Shown one piece after another: positions 45,330-54,092 of a stretch of 64,000 bases of DNA. Where the stretch lies: contig OX638323.1 in NCBI GenBank assembly GCA_951812715.1, forward strand, positions 2,584,577-2,648,576. Reading direction: 5' to 3'. The translations under genes were made by a program, and so were the position numbers. This DNA comes from an uncultured Pseudohongiella sp. (GTDB taxonomy: Bacteria > Pseudomonadota > Gammaproteobacteria > Pseudomonadales > Pseudohongiellaceae). Positions within the stretch are counted from its first letter, which is position 1, and every line of letters begins with the position of its first letter. The notes below the pieces were generated by a model that saw only the letters and a list, made by a program, of their open reading frames with translations, was not told where the DNA came from and did not search any database.

Positions 45330-46604
45330 ATGGCGCAAGCATCGATAATCGCGGATCTGGAAGCCAGAAATCTCATTGCCCAACTTGCGGGAGGGGATGA
45401 ACTCAAGCGGCACCTCGCTGCCGACAGTCGCACTCTCTATTGTGGATTCGATCCCACCGCCGAGAGTCTGCATATCGGCAATTTGCTCCCTTTACTGGCC
45501 TTGCGGCGCTTCCAACTTGCCGGTCACCGGCCTGTTGCCCTGGTTGGCGGCGCTACCGGCCTAATCGGCGATCCAAGTTTCAAGGACACGGAACGCAATC
45601 TCGCCTCTATTGAAATTATTGGAGACTGGGTCGAACGAATCAAGCCGCAACTCGTCCGTTTTCTGGATTTCGACTGTGGCGCCAATTCGGCATTGCTGGT
45701 GAACAATCTCGAATGGACCAGGGAATATGACGTGCTCGGTTTCCTGCGCGATGTAGGAAAACACTTCTCGGTCAACAACATGATCCAGAAAGAATCCGTG
45801 CGCCAACGCATCGAACGTGATGGCGAAGGCATTTCCTACACCGAATTCAGCTACATGATCCTGCAATCCTACGATTTTTCGGAATTGTTCAAGCGCTACG
45901 ATTGCACCATCCAGGTCGGCGGCAGCGATCAATGGGGCAATATCACCGGCGGCATCGATCTGACCCGGCGCCTGCACCGGCAACAGGTCTATGGCATGAC
46001 TTTCCCGCTGATCACCAAGGCCGACGGCTCCAAGTTCGGCAAGACCGAGAAGGGCGCCGTCTGGCTCGACCCGGCCAAGACTTCTCCCTATGCCTTCTAC
46101 CAGTTCTGGCTCAATTGCGCGGATGCGGATGTATACCACTTCCTGCGCTATTTCACGTTTCTTTCGCCCCGGGAAATCGAGGAAATCGCGCGCGATGACG
46201 CAGCTTCGCAAACGCGGCCCGCGGCCCAGGGAATCCTGGCGCGGGAAGTAACCGGGCTCGTGCATGGCGAGCAGGGACTGGCCGCGGCGGAAAGGATTAC
46301 CGCGGCGCTGTTTTCAGGCGAGGTTTCCGGATTGCCCGAAGAAGACCTGCGGCAACTGGAACAGGACGGCCTGCCTTGCACCGAAATTGCGCCGCAAACC
46401 ACCTTGCTCGACGTGCTGGTGGAAAGCGGCCTGGCGCGGTCGCGTCGAATCGCCCGGGACTTGGTTGGAAGCGGGGCCGTGTTGGTTAACGATGCGAGTC
46501 AGAGCGCCGGCGACGAACCGTTGAATCCGGGACTTGCGCTTTGCGGAAAATATTTCGTTATCCGCCGCGGTAAAAAACACCACCACCTGGTCAAACTCGT
46601 CTGA
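45330..46604 (+). CDS. tyrS: Tyrosyl-tRNA synthetase
   Basis: The 424-residue class I synthetase has the HIGN motif (ESLHIGNLLPLL), YCGFDPTA for tyrosine binding, GGSDQWGNI and KFGKT as the KMSKS-equivalent. A C-terminal S4 domain (LLDVLVESGLARSRRIARDLVGSGAVLVND) closes the protein. It charges tRNA-Tyr. MEMAQ at 45324 is an alternative start. It is divergent from the M23 peptidase gene. Confidence 0.95.
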   Translation: MAQASIIADLEARNLIAQLAGGDELKRHLAADSRTLYCGFDPTAESLHIGNLLPLLALRRFQLAGHRPVALVGGATGLIGDPSFKDTERNLASIEIIGDWVERIKPQLVRFLDFDCGANSALLVNNLEWTREYDVLGFLRDVGKHFSVNNMIQKESVRQRIERDGEGISYTEFSYMILQSYDFSELFKRYDCTIQVGGSDQWGNITGGIDLTRRLHRQQVYGMTFPLITKADGSKFGKTEKGAVWLDPAKTSPYAFYQFWLNCADADVYHFLRYFTFLSPREIEEIARDDAASQTRPAAQGILAREVTGLVHGEQGLAAAERITAALFSGEVSGLPEEDLRQLEQDGLPCTEIAPQTTLLDVLVESGLARSRRIARDLVGSGAVLVNDASQSAGDEPLNPGLALCGKYFVIRRGKKHHHLVKLV

Positions 46605-46675
46605 GTCCGCCCGCCCTCATTTCACAAAGGAATTATTGGAGTTTCGGCCCTGTCCGAATCCGCGAACCAGGCGGT

Positions 46676-47671
46676 TTATTGTTCCGCGCCATCCCTTGAC
46701 ATCCTTTCCTCGGCGCGATGGCCGGAGAGAATGTTGTACATGCCGTAATTGCCTTCGTGACAAGCATATTCGTAAATCTTGTCCTCGGTGAAATCCAGCG
46801 TCAGTTCACGAGTATAGGGCGCGGCGAAGGCGCCGGGGTCGTCGGAAGTGAAATGATAGAGGATCTGATCGTCGCTGATCCGGGTCAGCCGCTCGGTATT
46901 CACCTTTCTTTCGGTGCCTGGGTTGTTGCTGCTGGCTTCCGAGTAGTTGGTCGTTTCGACTACCAAAGTGTCGCCATCCCACCAGCCGCGGGAATCGCCG
47001 TGCCATAACTTGATCTTGTCGGTCAGATGGGGCTGCTCGACGATGGGGACGATGCGCACGTCGTGAGCCATTTCCTGAATGATCGCCACGGTGTCTCGAG
47101 TCTGCACGATCTGCCAGTAACTGTTGTAGCCTGAGCTCAGCCGCGGCGCGCCGAACGACAGGCAGCGCTCACCGAGCGGGCGGTCGGTCCATGAATCCGC
47201 CGGATGCAGACGCCGCCGTTCAGCGAGTTCCCTGGCCGCCGCGATCGCCGCTTCGGTACGCCGCGGATATTTGCCGTTCGGCGGATCGACGATCTGCGAA
47301 GTGCGGCGATGGACGATTCGATCCACCATCCATTGAGAATCGTAATTACCCGTGGTGGGATCATAGGAGTTGATCTCGCCACTCACGACCGCGCCAAACA
47401 CGCCGTCACCGAATAGCGCGTCTTCCCCGGAGGCATTTATTTCCCGCGCACGCTGCCGCAGGAAAGCGATGTCTGCATCGGTAAAGAATTCCTGGTCGGC
47501 ATAGGCATCGGGACGCTCAACCGGCGTCAGGGTGTTGTTTTCCCACACGCCTTGCAGATCGGGGTAGCCATCGATAGTGCGTGGCGCCTCGTAGTCGCTT
47601 TGCGCGCTCGCCGGCGCCGCCGCGGCCAGCAAGGCAAGCAAAACGGCGGAAGTTCCGAAAATTCGATTCAT
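46676..47671 (-). CDS. Secreted protein of an Acidobacteria-type unknown family
   Basis: The 331-residue protein has a signal peptide and the family's pattern: PDLQGVWENNTLTPVERP, DRPLGERCLSFGAPRLSSGYNSYWQIVQT, HDVRIVPIVEQPHL, GDSRGWWDGDTLVVETTNYS and IYEYACHEGNYGMYNILSG. I have seen this pattern often in secreted proteins of soil and marine bacteria, with no defined function. It lies downstream of the NHL protein gene on the same strand and may be co-transcribed. Confidence 0.75.
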   Translation of the reverse strand: MNRIFGTSAVLLALLAAAAPASAQSDYEAPRTIDGYPDLQGVWENNTLTPVERPDAYADQEFFTDADIAFLRQRAREINASGEDALFGDGVFGAVVSGEINSYDPTTGNYDSQWMVDRIVHRRTSQIVDPPNGKYPRRTEAAIAAARELAERRRLHPADSWTDRPLGERCLSFGAPRLSSGYNSYWQIVQTRDTVAIIQEMAHDVRIVPIVEQPHLTDKIKLWHGDSRGWWDGDTLVVETTNYSEASSNNPGTERKVNTERLTRISDDQILYHFTSDDPGAFAAPYTRELTLDFTEDKIYEYACHEGNYGMYNILSGHRAEERMSRDGAEQ

Positions 47672-47753
47672 GGCGGAATTCCCTCACACAGGAACGGTCT
47701 CCCGATTATCGCCAACCGGAAGATTACTGCAAGCGCTTCGCCCGGCTTGCTGG

Positions 47754-48884
47754 CTAGCGGGGCACGTAGGGTCTAGTCACCAGATGTTCGCTATTGGCGT
47801 CGGGCAAAGGCGTCATTTTCTGTGGCCGCCCGGTCTGGTTGTCCGCGCCATAGAGGTTGCCGGCCTCATCCGCTGAAAAAGAGTGCATTTCAATCCAGTA
47901 GTCATGGCCTTCCGCGGGCAACAGCCAGGTATAGTTGCGCGCACCGTCGGCAAGATTGAATTGCACGATCTTGGGCGGATCGTTGTCGGTCACCCAGGCA
48001 TGGGATTCGCTTACCGAGATATCCAGCGGCGTGTCGAGTCCTTCCCAGGCCGTGACGAATTGGTAAACTGGATATTCGGCGGAGTCCCTTGCCGCCGTCT
48101 GCTGGTATACCTTGATATTGCGGTTGTTCCGGTCGAGCGCGTAAAGCCGGTCGTCCGGACCGAGGGCGAGGCTATGCACGCTGCCGAACTGATGCGGCTC
48201 GATTCCTTCCTCGCCGAATTCGGCATGGTAGGAGCCGTCCGCGTTGCGCACTACCACGCGCTTGTTGCCAAGGCCGTCCGCGATCAGAATCTTGCCGTCC
48301 GGCAGAAAGGCAACGTCCTGCGGCTGGTTGTAATGCACGGTGTCATTGCCGGAGACGTTCTTCTCGCCCAGGGTCATCAGCAACTGTTCGCCATCGTTGG
48401 AAAATACGTAAATGACGTGGCCGGTTTCCTCGATCAGCCACAGCCGGTTCTCCGCATCGTAAGGGCTCATGCGCAACCGATGCGGGCCGGGCCCATCGGT
48501 ACCGGTGAACAAGTGGTCCCAATGGTCCCAGACCTCGAGCACTTCGCCTTCGCTGTCGATCACATAAATGCAATTGCGCCACACCCGGCCGCGGCCGCGC
48601 AGCACGTTCCAGCCCATGGAACCGGGGAAGTTGGTGTAGTCCGGCGGAATCGGATTCGGCAACTCGGTTTCGCCGCGTTGCAGGAAGAAGATGCGATCGC
48701 TGGATTGCGCATAAACGCCGGCATTGCCGCCCCAGGAAAATCCCGCCTCGGCAAAAGGTTGTATCCAGGTTTCCGTATTGTATTGGTAGGGGCTCGGACC
48801 GATGGGTCCGCGCTCCTGAGAAAGCGTCGGATTGACGAGCAGGCCGCCCAGCACCAGGCAGGCGAAGAGACGCATGATATTCAT
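47754..48884 (-). CDS. Secreted NHL-repeat beta-propeller protein
   Basis: The 376-residue protein has a signal peptide and several NHL repeats, clearest in NQPQDVAFLPDGKILIADGLGNKRVVVRNADGSY and HSLALGPDDRLYALDRNNRNIKVY. This six-bladed propeller is also the fold of the peptidylglycine alpha-hydroxyglycine amidating lyase. The neighbouring heme/PHM-like genes make such a link worth noting, but no lyase residues are established here. It may instead bind ligands or other proteins. It is divergent from the STAND regulator. Confidence 0.8.
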   Translation of the reverse strand: MNIMRLFACLVLGGLLVNPTLSQERGPIGPSPYQYNTETWIQPFAEAGFSWGGNAGVYAQSSDRIFFLQRGETELPNPIPPDYTNFPGSMGWNVLRGRGRVWRNCIYVIDSEGEVLEVWDHWDHLFTGTDGPGPHRLRMSPYDAENRLWLIEETGHVIYVFSNDGEQLLMTLGEKNVSGNDTVHYNQPQDVAFLPDGKILIADGLGNKRVVVRNADGSYHAEFGEEGIEPHQFGSVHSLALGPDDRLYALDRNNRNIKVYQQTAARDSAEYPVYQFVTAWEGLDTPLDISVSESHAWVTDNDPPKIVQFNLADGARNYTWLLPAEGHDYWIEMHSFSADEAGNLYGADNQTGRPQKMTPLPDANSEHLVTRPYVPR

Positions 48885-49070
48885 TTGCCTTGTCCGATTG
48901 TTGCGTTGTCAGGGACTGGGCAATCTAGCACTAGCAGGTGAAGATGAGAAGCGCGGCGGCAACTGGCGGATTGTGATTGAAAGCCGCCGCGGTTCCCACT
49001 ATGCTTGGTCACGAAGTGGAGGATACAAGTCCGAACCAACAGGGCAGCCCTTTGCTCCGTCCTGCAGCAA

Positions 49071-51656
49071 ATGCAAATGAAAAAGCATCCTAAGCTGGCC
49101 AGGAAGCTCAAGCTTTTGTACCAGTTGAAAGCCCGGCCGGAAATTACCAACAACCAGCAATTGGCCAATGTGCTTGGCCTTACCCGCCAATCCGTAAGCA
49201 AGTGGGGAACAGGTAGCCGGACGCGGTCGGGCGATGCGATACCGGATGCGCATTTCTTTCGGATTGGAAGTCTTTTCGGAATCGATTCCTACCTGTTTAC
49301 GCTGGAATTCGAAGAGTTCGAGAAAGAGATCAGAATGACGCTTGATCGGCGCAATCGCAGAAGATTGCGCCGGCCGCGGCAAGTATTAAGCAACAATCTG
49401 CCTGTGACCAGCGGGAAGCAGTTCGGCAGGGAATCAGAACTCGATACCTTGAGCGAAGCCTGGAATTATTGCGCGGCCAATGTCGTTCAGCTCACCGGCA
49501 TAAGCGGAATCGGGAAAAGTGCGCTGGTCAACGAATGGCTTTCACGCATGAACTCGGAAAACTATCGGGGCGCGGAATCCGTATTTGCCTGGTCGTTCGA
49601 CGGTAATCAGGATAAATCATCTGGGTTTACGTCTTCCGCTGCGTTTTTCGATTGCGCTCTGACATTGCTTGGAGATGCAAGCGCGACTCGGGACGATCCG
49701 GAAAACCAGGTAATCCGGTTGCTGCAATTGATCAGGAAGGAACGGACCTTGCTGGTGCTCGATGGCGTGCAGAACCTGCAATACGCATATGGTCCGAGCT
49801 TCGGGCAATTTCGCGATTCCGCCCTGGCATTGCTGCTGCGGGAACTGGCAAAGACAAACTCCGGCCTTTGCATACTTACTTCGCGTCTCAAAAATGCCGA
49901 TCTGGAGAGCATTGGGGCTCCGCGCGCGGTTGCCATGGAACTCCAGGGGTTGGACGACGCAGCGGCCAAAAACCTGCTGCTCTGCTACGAAGTTCACGGC
50001 GAACCGCACCAGTTCGCACACGCATTGCGCCAGCATGAGGGACTGCCCCGGAGCTTGCGCCTGCTGGGCAAACATCTTGACATGGTCAGTGACGGCAACC
50101 TGGCCAATTACATGGAACTCGCGCCCCTGCTCGAAGAATGCGGCGAAAGTGAACGAGCCGCGCATCAGGCCCAGGACTATCTTGCCCGGCTGCCATTGGA
50201 GGGGCAGAGAAAGTTCTTCTATTTGTTGAGCTTGTACAAGCGGTCGGCGAGTTTAAGGGAAATATTGGGGACTTGCCGATATCGCCGGATACAGGGCCTG
50301 AGCCGCGAGATATTATCGTTGACGCAAATGGAACTGCGCTATGGAATCTTTGCTATGGAGAAGGCAGGAATTGTCCGGGTTCAGCGCCGGCGGCAAGGCA
50401 TGATATTGGAATTGGCTCCATTCGCCGGCGAAGCGATTGCCTTGGATCTGAAACGGGAACTGCCCGCGCTATGGGTGGCGGGCAACCGAATGCTGTTCGA
50501 CCGGATGAGGGAAAAGAAAATGCGTTCCCGGCTGTCCGCGCGAGACCGGGATATGCTCTATCGGACGGTCATATGCGGCGTGCGCGGCGAATCCTGGGAC
50601 GATGCTTTTGAACTGTATTTTCGGCGGATAAGAAAAGGGCAGTTCTTTCTGTCAAATTCCGGCTGCCGCTATCTGGATCAGGCTTGTCTGCGCGAGTTTT
50701 TTAGTGACCCCTGGTCCCGAGTCAATCCCGGCGTGTCAAGCGAAGAGTCGAAATATGACTTGCAATTCTGCGCCGCCGTCAATCTGGCTAACTTCGGCGA
50801 CATCGATCAGGCGACCGAATTATCCAGGAGTTGCCTGAAATGGTACTTGAACCGGAAACATTGGGCGCAAGCGGTCAGCGCGGCCGGCCTGCTGCTCGCG
50901 ATGTTGCTCGTGGCCGGGAGGTTGCCGGACGCTACCCGTTGGGCGAAACGCTTTCGACGAAGGCTTGCCCGCGATTGCGACCCACTGGTTGCGGTCAGCG
51001 GTGACATGCTGTCCGCCAGTGTGTTATTCCTTCGGGGCAAGGTGGAAAAGGCCAGCAAGCTATTGCGGCGGGCAGATAAGGTTTTAGCCGCCGCCGAACC
51101 CGGCGCTGAAGTAAATATTCCCCTGGCAAATTATTATTTTTCGCGTTATTTGCTGGAAACTGGAGCCATGCGGAATGTTCCAGAGAAATCCCATGTGGAT
51201 TTTTCAGCAAGAGAATCCGGGTGTTGGCAGATTTCCGGGGATACCGCTTTGTCTGGCAATCGGGATTTTTCAATTCTCGGCATGATTTTGCAGCAGCAAG
51301 GCGACCGCGTGAACGCGAAACGAAGTCTGGATCAGCAGGTGGAGATTCTGCGCTACGCCGGCGAATGGCTTTGTCTTGCGGCGAGCCTGAATTGCCGAGC
51401 GCGCTTTTTGATGGAAACGGGAGATTACCGGGCGGCAAAGGCCGATCTGGACGAAGCGCTTGGAATCGCCCGGCGCATGGGCGCGGTCGCCATCGAATGG
51501 GAATCATTGCTGAATCTGGCTGGGCTATGCAGTCGGAAGTCTCATATCCGACTTGGACGGCAATATCTCAAGAGCGCGCAAGAGATGGCCGGGATGGAAG
51601 ATTATAGATTCCGGGAACACGAGATTCGCGAGCTGGAACGCGCGCTGGCGGCTTGA
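49071..51656 (+). CDS. HTH-STAND NTPase-TPR regulator
   Basis: The 861-residue protein begins with a helix-turn-helix (NNQQLANVLGLTRQSVSKWGTG, about 27-49), then FGRESELDTLSEAW. A STAND-type NTPase follows, with P-loop GISGIGKS (143-150) and Walker B LLVLD (227-231). The second half consists of helical repeats resembling TPRs. STAND proteins are switch ATPases that oligomerise on ligand sensing; those with HTH regulate transcription or defence. The frame continues upstream to TTG 49005, but ATG 49071 or 49077 looks better. It is divergent from the NHL gene and convergent with the heme/copper gene, so it may control one or both. Confidence 0.8.
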   Translation: MQMKKHPKLARKLKLLYQLKARPEITNNQQLANVLGLTRQSVSKWGTGSRTRSGDAIPDAHFFRIGSLFGIDSYLFTLEFEEFEKEIRMTLDRRNRRRLRRPRQVLSNNLPVTSGKQFGRESELDTLSEAWNYCAANVVQLTGISGIGKSALVNEWLSRMNSENYRGAESVFAWSFDGNQDKSSGFTSSAAFFDCALTLLGDASATRDDPENQVIRLLQLIRKERTLLVLDGVQNLQYAYGPSFGQFRDSALALLLRELAKTNSGLCILTSRLKNADLESIGAPRAVAMELQGLDDAAAKNLLLCYEVHGEPHQFAHALRQHEGLPRSLRLLGKHLDMVSDGNLANYMELAPLLEECGESERAAHQAQDYLARLPLEGQRKFFYLLSLYKRSASLREILGTCRYRRIQGLSREILSLTQMELRYGIFAMEKAGIVRVQRRRQGMILELAPFAGEAIALDLKRELPALWVAGNRMLFDRMREKKMRSRLSARDRDMLYRTVICGVRGESWDDAFELYFRRIRKGQFFLSNSGCRYLDQACLREFFSDPWSRVNPGVSSEESKYDLQFCAAVNLANFGDIDQATELSRSCLKWYLNRKHWAQAVSAAGLLLAMLLVAGRLPDATRWAKRFRRRLARDCDPLVAVSGDMLSASVLFLRGKVEKASKLLRRADKVLAAAEPGAEVNIPLANYYFSRYLLETGAMRNVPEKSHVDFSARESGCWQISGDTALSGNRDFSILGMILQQQGDRVNAKRSLDQQVEILRYAGEWLCLAASLNCRARFLMETGDYRAAKADLDEALGIARRMGAVAIEWESLLNLAGLCSRKSHIRLGRQYLKSAQEMAGMEDYRFREHEIRELERALAA

Positions 51657-51690
51657 GTTCAAGCGCGTTTGTGCATTCGGAATAACAAAA

Positions 51691-51713
51691 GCCGGCAGCA
51701 TTGCGCTGCCGGC
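51691..51713. terminator. Bidirectional terminator hairpin
   Basis: GCCGGCAGC-attgc-GCTGCCGGC is a 9-bp perfect stem between two converging genes. The flanks have short A and T runs (ACAAAA before, TGGTTT after), so it could end transcripts from both sides. Confidence 0.7.
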
Positions 51714-51769
51714 CTGGTTTGGATGTCGAAATGGAACGGCCGCCGAAGCAGCCGTCCATGGGTAATTTT

Positions 51770-53101
51770 TCAGTCGGACCCAGCCAGGGAGCGTTGCTGG
51801 GCCGACTGTCTCTCCGCCACGAGCTGCTCGTAGCCTTCTTCGTCGAGATGGGTGATTGCCAGCCAGGCGTGAGTCATTTCGTCACCGGTGCGGCTGCCAC
51901 CGTACACCCACTGATCGGGATCGGGGTTGTTGGGGTTGGCCGAGGTGTTGTCGTACCACTGTTTCAAAACGAGTACCGCGCCGGTCGGAACCAGGGGCGC
52001 TACATCGGCCTCGTAGATGTGGCTGTGGTGCCAGGTGGCGCTCCAGTTAGATACCTGGCTGATCTGCTCGGTGCGGCCGGTTTCCGGATAGAAGATTTCC
52101 AGTGAAGCGGCGTTCATGCGCAGATGACCATGGGGCTGGAAGCTGTCGACCCGGATCGGATGATCGAAGGAGTGGAATCCCTGGGTCATGTGATAGCCGT
52201 TAGGCGGGATGACCAGGTCGTCCTGTTCGCTGATTCGATAAAGTTTGAGATCCTGCTTGTACTGCGCGGTTTCGATGTATTCTTCATCGTGCAGCCAAAG
52301 GCCGATTTCGACGACGTTGTCCTTGATCATCTGGCCCTGGGCTGTCGGACCCACGCCGCCGGGGAACATATGGATGCTCCAACGCACCATGGATCCTTCG
52401 GGAATCGTGCGGCAGACGCCGTCGGGAACGATCTCGCCCCATTTGCCCATGGCGTACTCGGTCAACTGGCCGTAGCGCTCCATGCCGCCGTCTTCGTGCA
52501 TGATCTCCACGGAAGAGTTGGCGTGATGGACAACCGCCTTGGCGTCGCCGCGCGGCTTCACTTGCACCGCCTTGATGCAGCGATCGGAGGTGATGCCGCT
52601 GGGAACGTAGTGGTTGCTCCACATGTCGTTGCCGTTGGCGGGAATGTCGATGGGAATCGAAGGAATGACGACAGTCGGCTCGCCGAACTGATCGATGAAA
52701 CTCCACTCGGAGGGGTCGCCCAGATCGGGCGCCGACACGACCACGTCTGGATCGCCCAAAGGCGCGCCCTGATCAACCCAGGCGACGATGGTGTCGATTT
52801 CTTCCTGGGCCAGCCGCCAGTCGCCTTGCAGCTCCTGGATACCGATGCCATGGTCATAGGCGTAAGGAGGCATTTCACGATTCGCCACCTTCATCTGGAT
52901 CAGCGGCGCCCAGGGCCGGATCTGGTCGTAGGTCTCGAACTGCATGGGACCGATGCCGCCTTCCCGGTGGCAGACCACACAATTTTCATTGATTATGCGG
53001 CCAACTTCGCTGTTGTACGTGACTTCCGTGTGTTCCTGCGCCAGGGCCACCGTGGAAAGGGCTGCCGTGGCAAGAATTCCCACCAGAATACGAATCTTCA
53101 T
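51770..53101 (-). CDS. Secreted heme c/PHM-like copper protein, paralog 1
   Basis: The 443-residue protein has a signal peptide (TAALSTVALAQ) and a heme c site C41-V-V-C44-H45. The rest resembles type II copper, ascorbate-dependent monooxygenases. Candidate CuH ligands are H192-H193 and H244 (IHMFPGG). Candidate CuM ligands are H324-G-H326 and M409 in GDEMTH, as in PHM's HxH and DEM. Such enzymes hydroxylate C-H bonds, and here the fused heme may supply electrons. Start ATG 53101 follows GGGGAG. It is adjacent to a truncated paralog and a full one (54093-55430). The substrate is unknown. Confidence 0.75.
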   Translation of the reverse strand: MKIRILVGILATAALSTVALAQEHTEVTYNSEVGRIINENCVVCHREGGIGPMQFETYDQIRPWAPLIQMKVANREMPPYAYDHGIGIQELQGDWRLAQEEIDTIVAWVDQGAPLGDPDVVVSAPDLGDPSEWSFIDQFGEPTVVIPSIPIDIPANGNDMWSNHYVPSGITSDRCIKAVQVKPRGDAKAVVHHANSSVEIMHEDGGMERYGQLTEYAMGKWGEIVPDGVCRTIPEGSMVRWSIHMFPGGVGPTAQGQMIKDNVVEIGLWLHDEEYIETAQYKQDLKLYRISEQDDLVIPPNGYHMTQGFHSFDHPIRVDSFQPHGHLRMNAASLEIFYPETGRTEQISQVSNWSATWHHSHIYEADVAPLVPTGAVLVLKQWYDNTSANPNNPDPDQWVYGGSRTGDEMTHAWLAITHLDEEGYEQLVAERQSAQQRSLAGSD

Positions 53102-53184
53102 GAGTTGCTCCCCAGGAAAATGTGTTTCAGGAAGTTTGTAGCATAGCGCGAGAACACCTCGCAACGACACAACCGTTACAAAGT

Positions 53185-53310
53185 TTGACAGGCGAGAGCA
53201 AGCGTTTACCAAGTGTCAGCTTCATGCGCCAGCCGAGCGCTCCCGAGCCAGGCCGGGGGGCTGAACTGCCGCGGCCGCCGCCGCTTGCTTAAGTCGCCAA
53301 TGCCACGCCG
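53185..53310 (+). repeat. Degenerate part of family B
   Basis: CGAGAGCAAGCGTTTACC followed by GTCAGCTTC matches part of the copy at 38555-38590. Other parts of the element are missing or decayed. It lies between the two heme/copper paralogs. Confidence 0.45.
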
Positions 53311-53397
53311 GGGACGATCTGCCATCCGCAGTGATGCCAGCGTTGCCCTGTGCGGCCGAAAACGGATCCGGAACTCGAACGATTGCCGGTTACATTG

Positions 53398-53950
53398 TTA
53401 ATCCGAGCTTGCAAGCGATCTTTGTTCCGCTGCTTCGCGTTCCGCGACCATGGTTTCGAAGCTCTCCTGGTCCAGATGGGTAACGGCGATCCAGGCATGG
53501 GACATTTCATCGCCGGTGCGCTGTCCCCAGGCAACCCACTGATCCGGATCGGGATTGTTGGGATTATCGGTGGTATTGTCGTACCACTGCTTGATCACCA
53601 GCACTGCCCCGGCAGGCGGCAGGGGAGCCACATCGGGCTCGTATATGTGACTGTGATGCCAGATCGCGCTGCATTCGGAGATTTGGCTGATCTGCTCGGT
53701 GCGGCCCGTTTGCGGGTAGAAGATCTCCAGCGCTGCCGCGTTCATGCACAGATGCTCATGGGGCTGGAAACTGTCGCTGCGGACCGGATGGTCGAAGGAA
53801 TGGAATCCCTGGGTCATCAGGTAGCTGTTCGGGGGCAGGACCAATTGGCCACCTTCGTAGCCCGACAGCAGTTGATAAGCGCGCAGATCCTGCTTGTGAG
53901 GCTGCTCGCGATGCATGCCCTTCTGCCGTGTTCGGTAACCGGTTGGGTGT
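53398..53950 (-). pseudogene. Truncated heme c/PHM-like paralog
   Basis: The region encodes about 170 residues matching the C-terminal part of the 443-residue paralogs. It starts at KQDLRAYQLLSGYEGG and includes HEH (PHEHLCMNAAALEIF), HHSHIYEPDVAPL and GDEMSHAWIA. The N-terminal two thirds with signal, heme site and CuH ligands are gone. The truncation lies at about 53917, and a junction-like motif occurs at 53944-53955. It cannot make a working enzyme. Confidence 0.8.
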
Positions 53951-53955
53951 CGCAT
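53944..53955. repeat. Junction motif variant at a truncation point
   Basis: TGGGTGTCGCAT at 53944-53955 differs by one base from the motif core at 4821-4832 and lies at the truncated edge of the paralog. Confidence 0.5.
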
Positions 53956-54016
53956 CCAATCCGACCGAGTTTACGCTTGTTTTCGAGCCAGTGGAATCTG
54001 CAGCCGAGCATTGAAA

Positions 54017-54046
54017 AAGGCCGACCGGATGGCGCCGGTCGGCCTT
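54017..54046 (-). terminator. Terminator of the second heme/copper gene
   Basis: AAGGCCGACCGG with CCGGTCGGCCTT (12-bp perfect stem, 6-base loop); on the minus strand a short U run follows (TTTTT). It lies 47 bp after the stop at 54093. Confidence 0.85.
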
Positions 54047-54092
54047 GATCGAACCTGGCGGAGCGGCGTGGCCGCTCCCGGTAATTTCGAGA

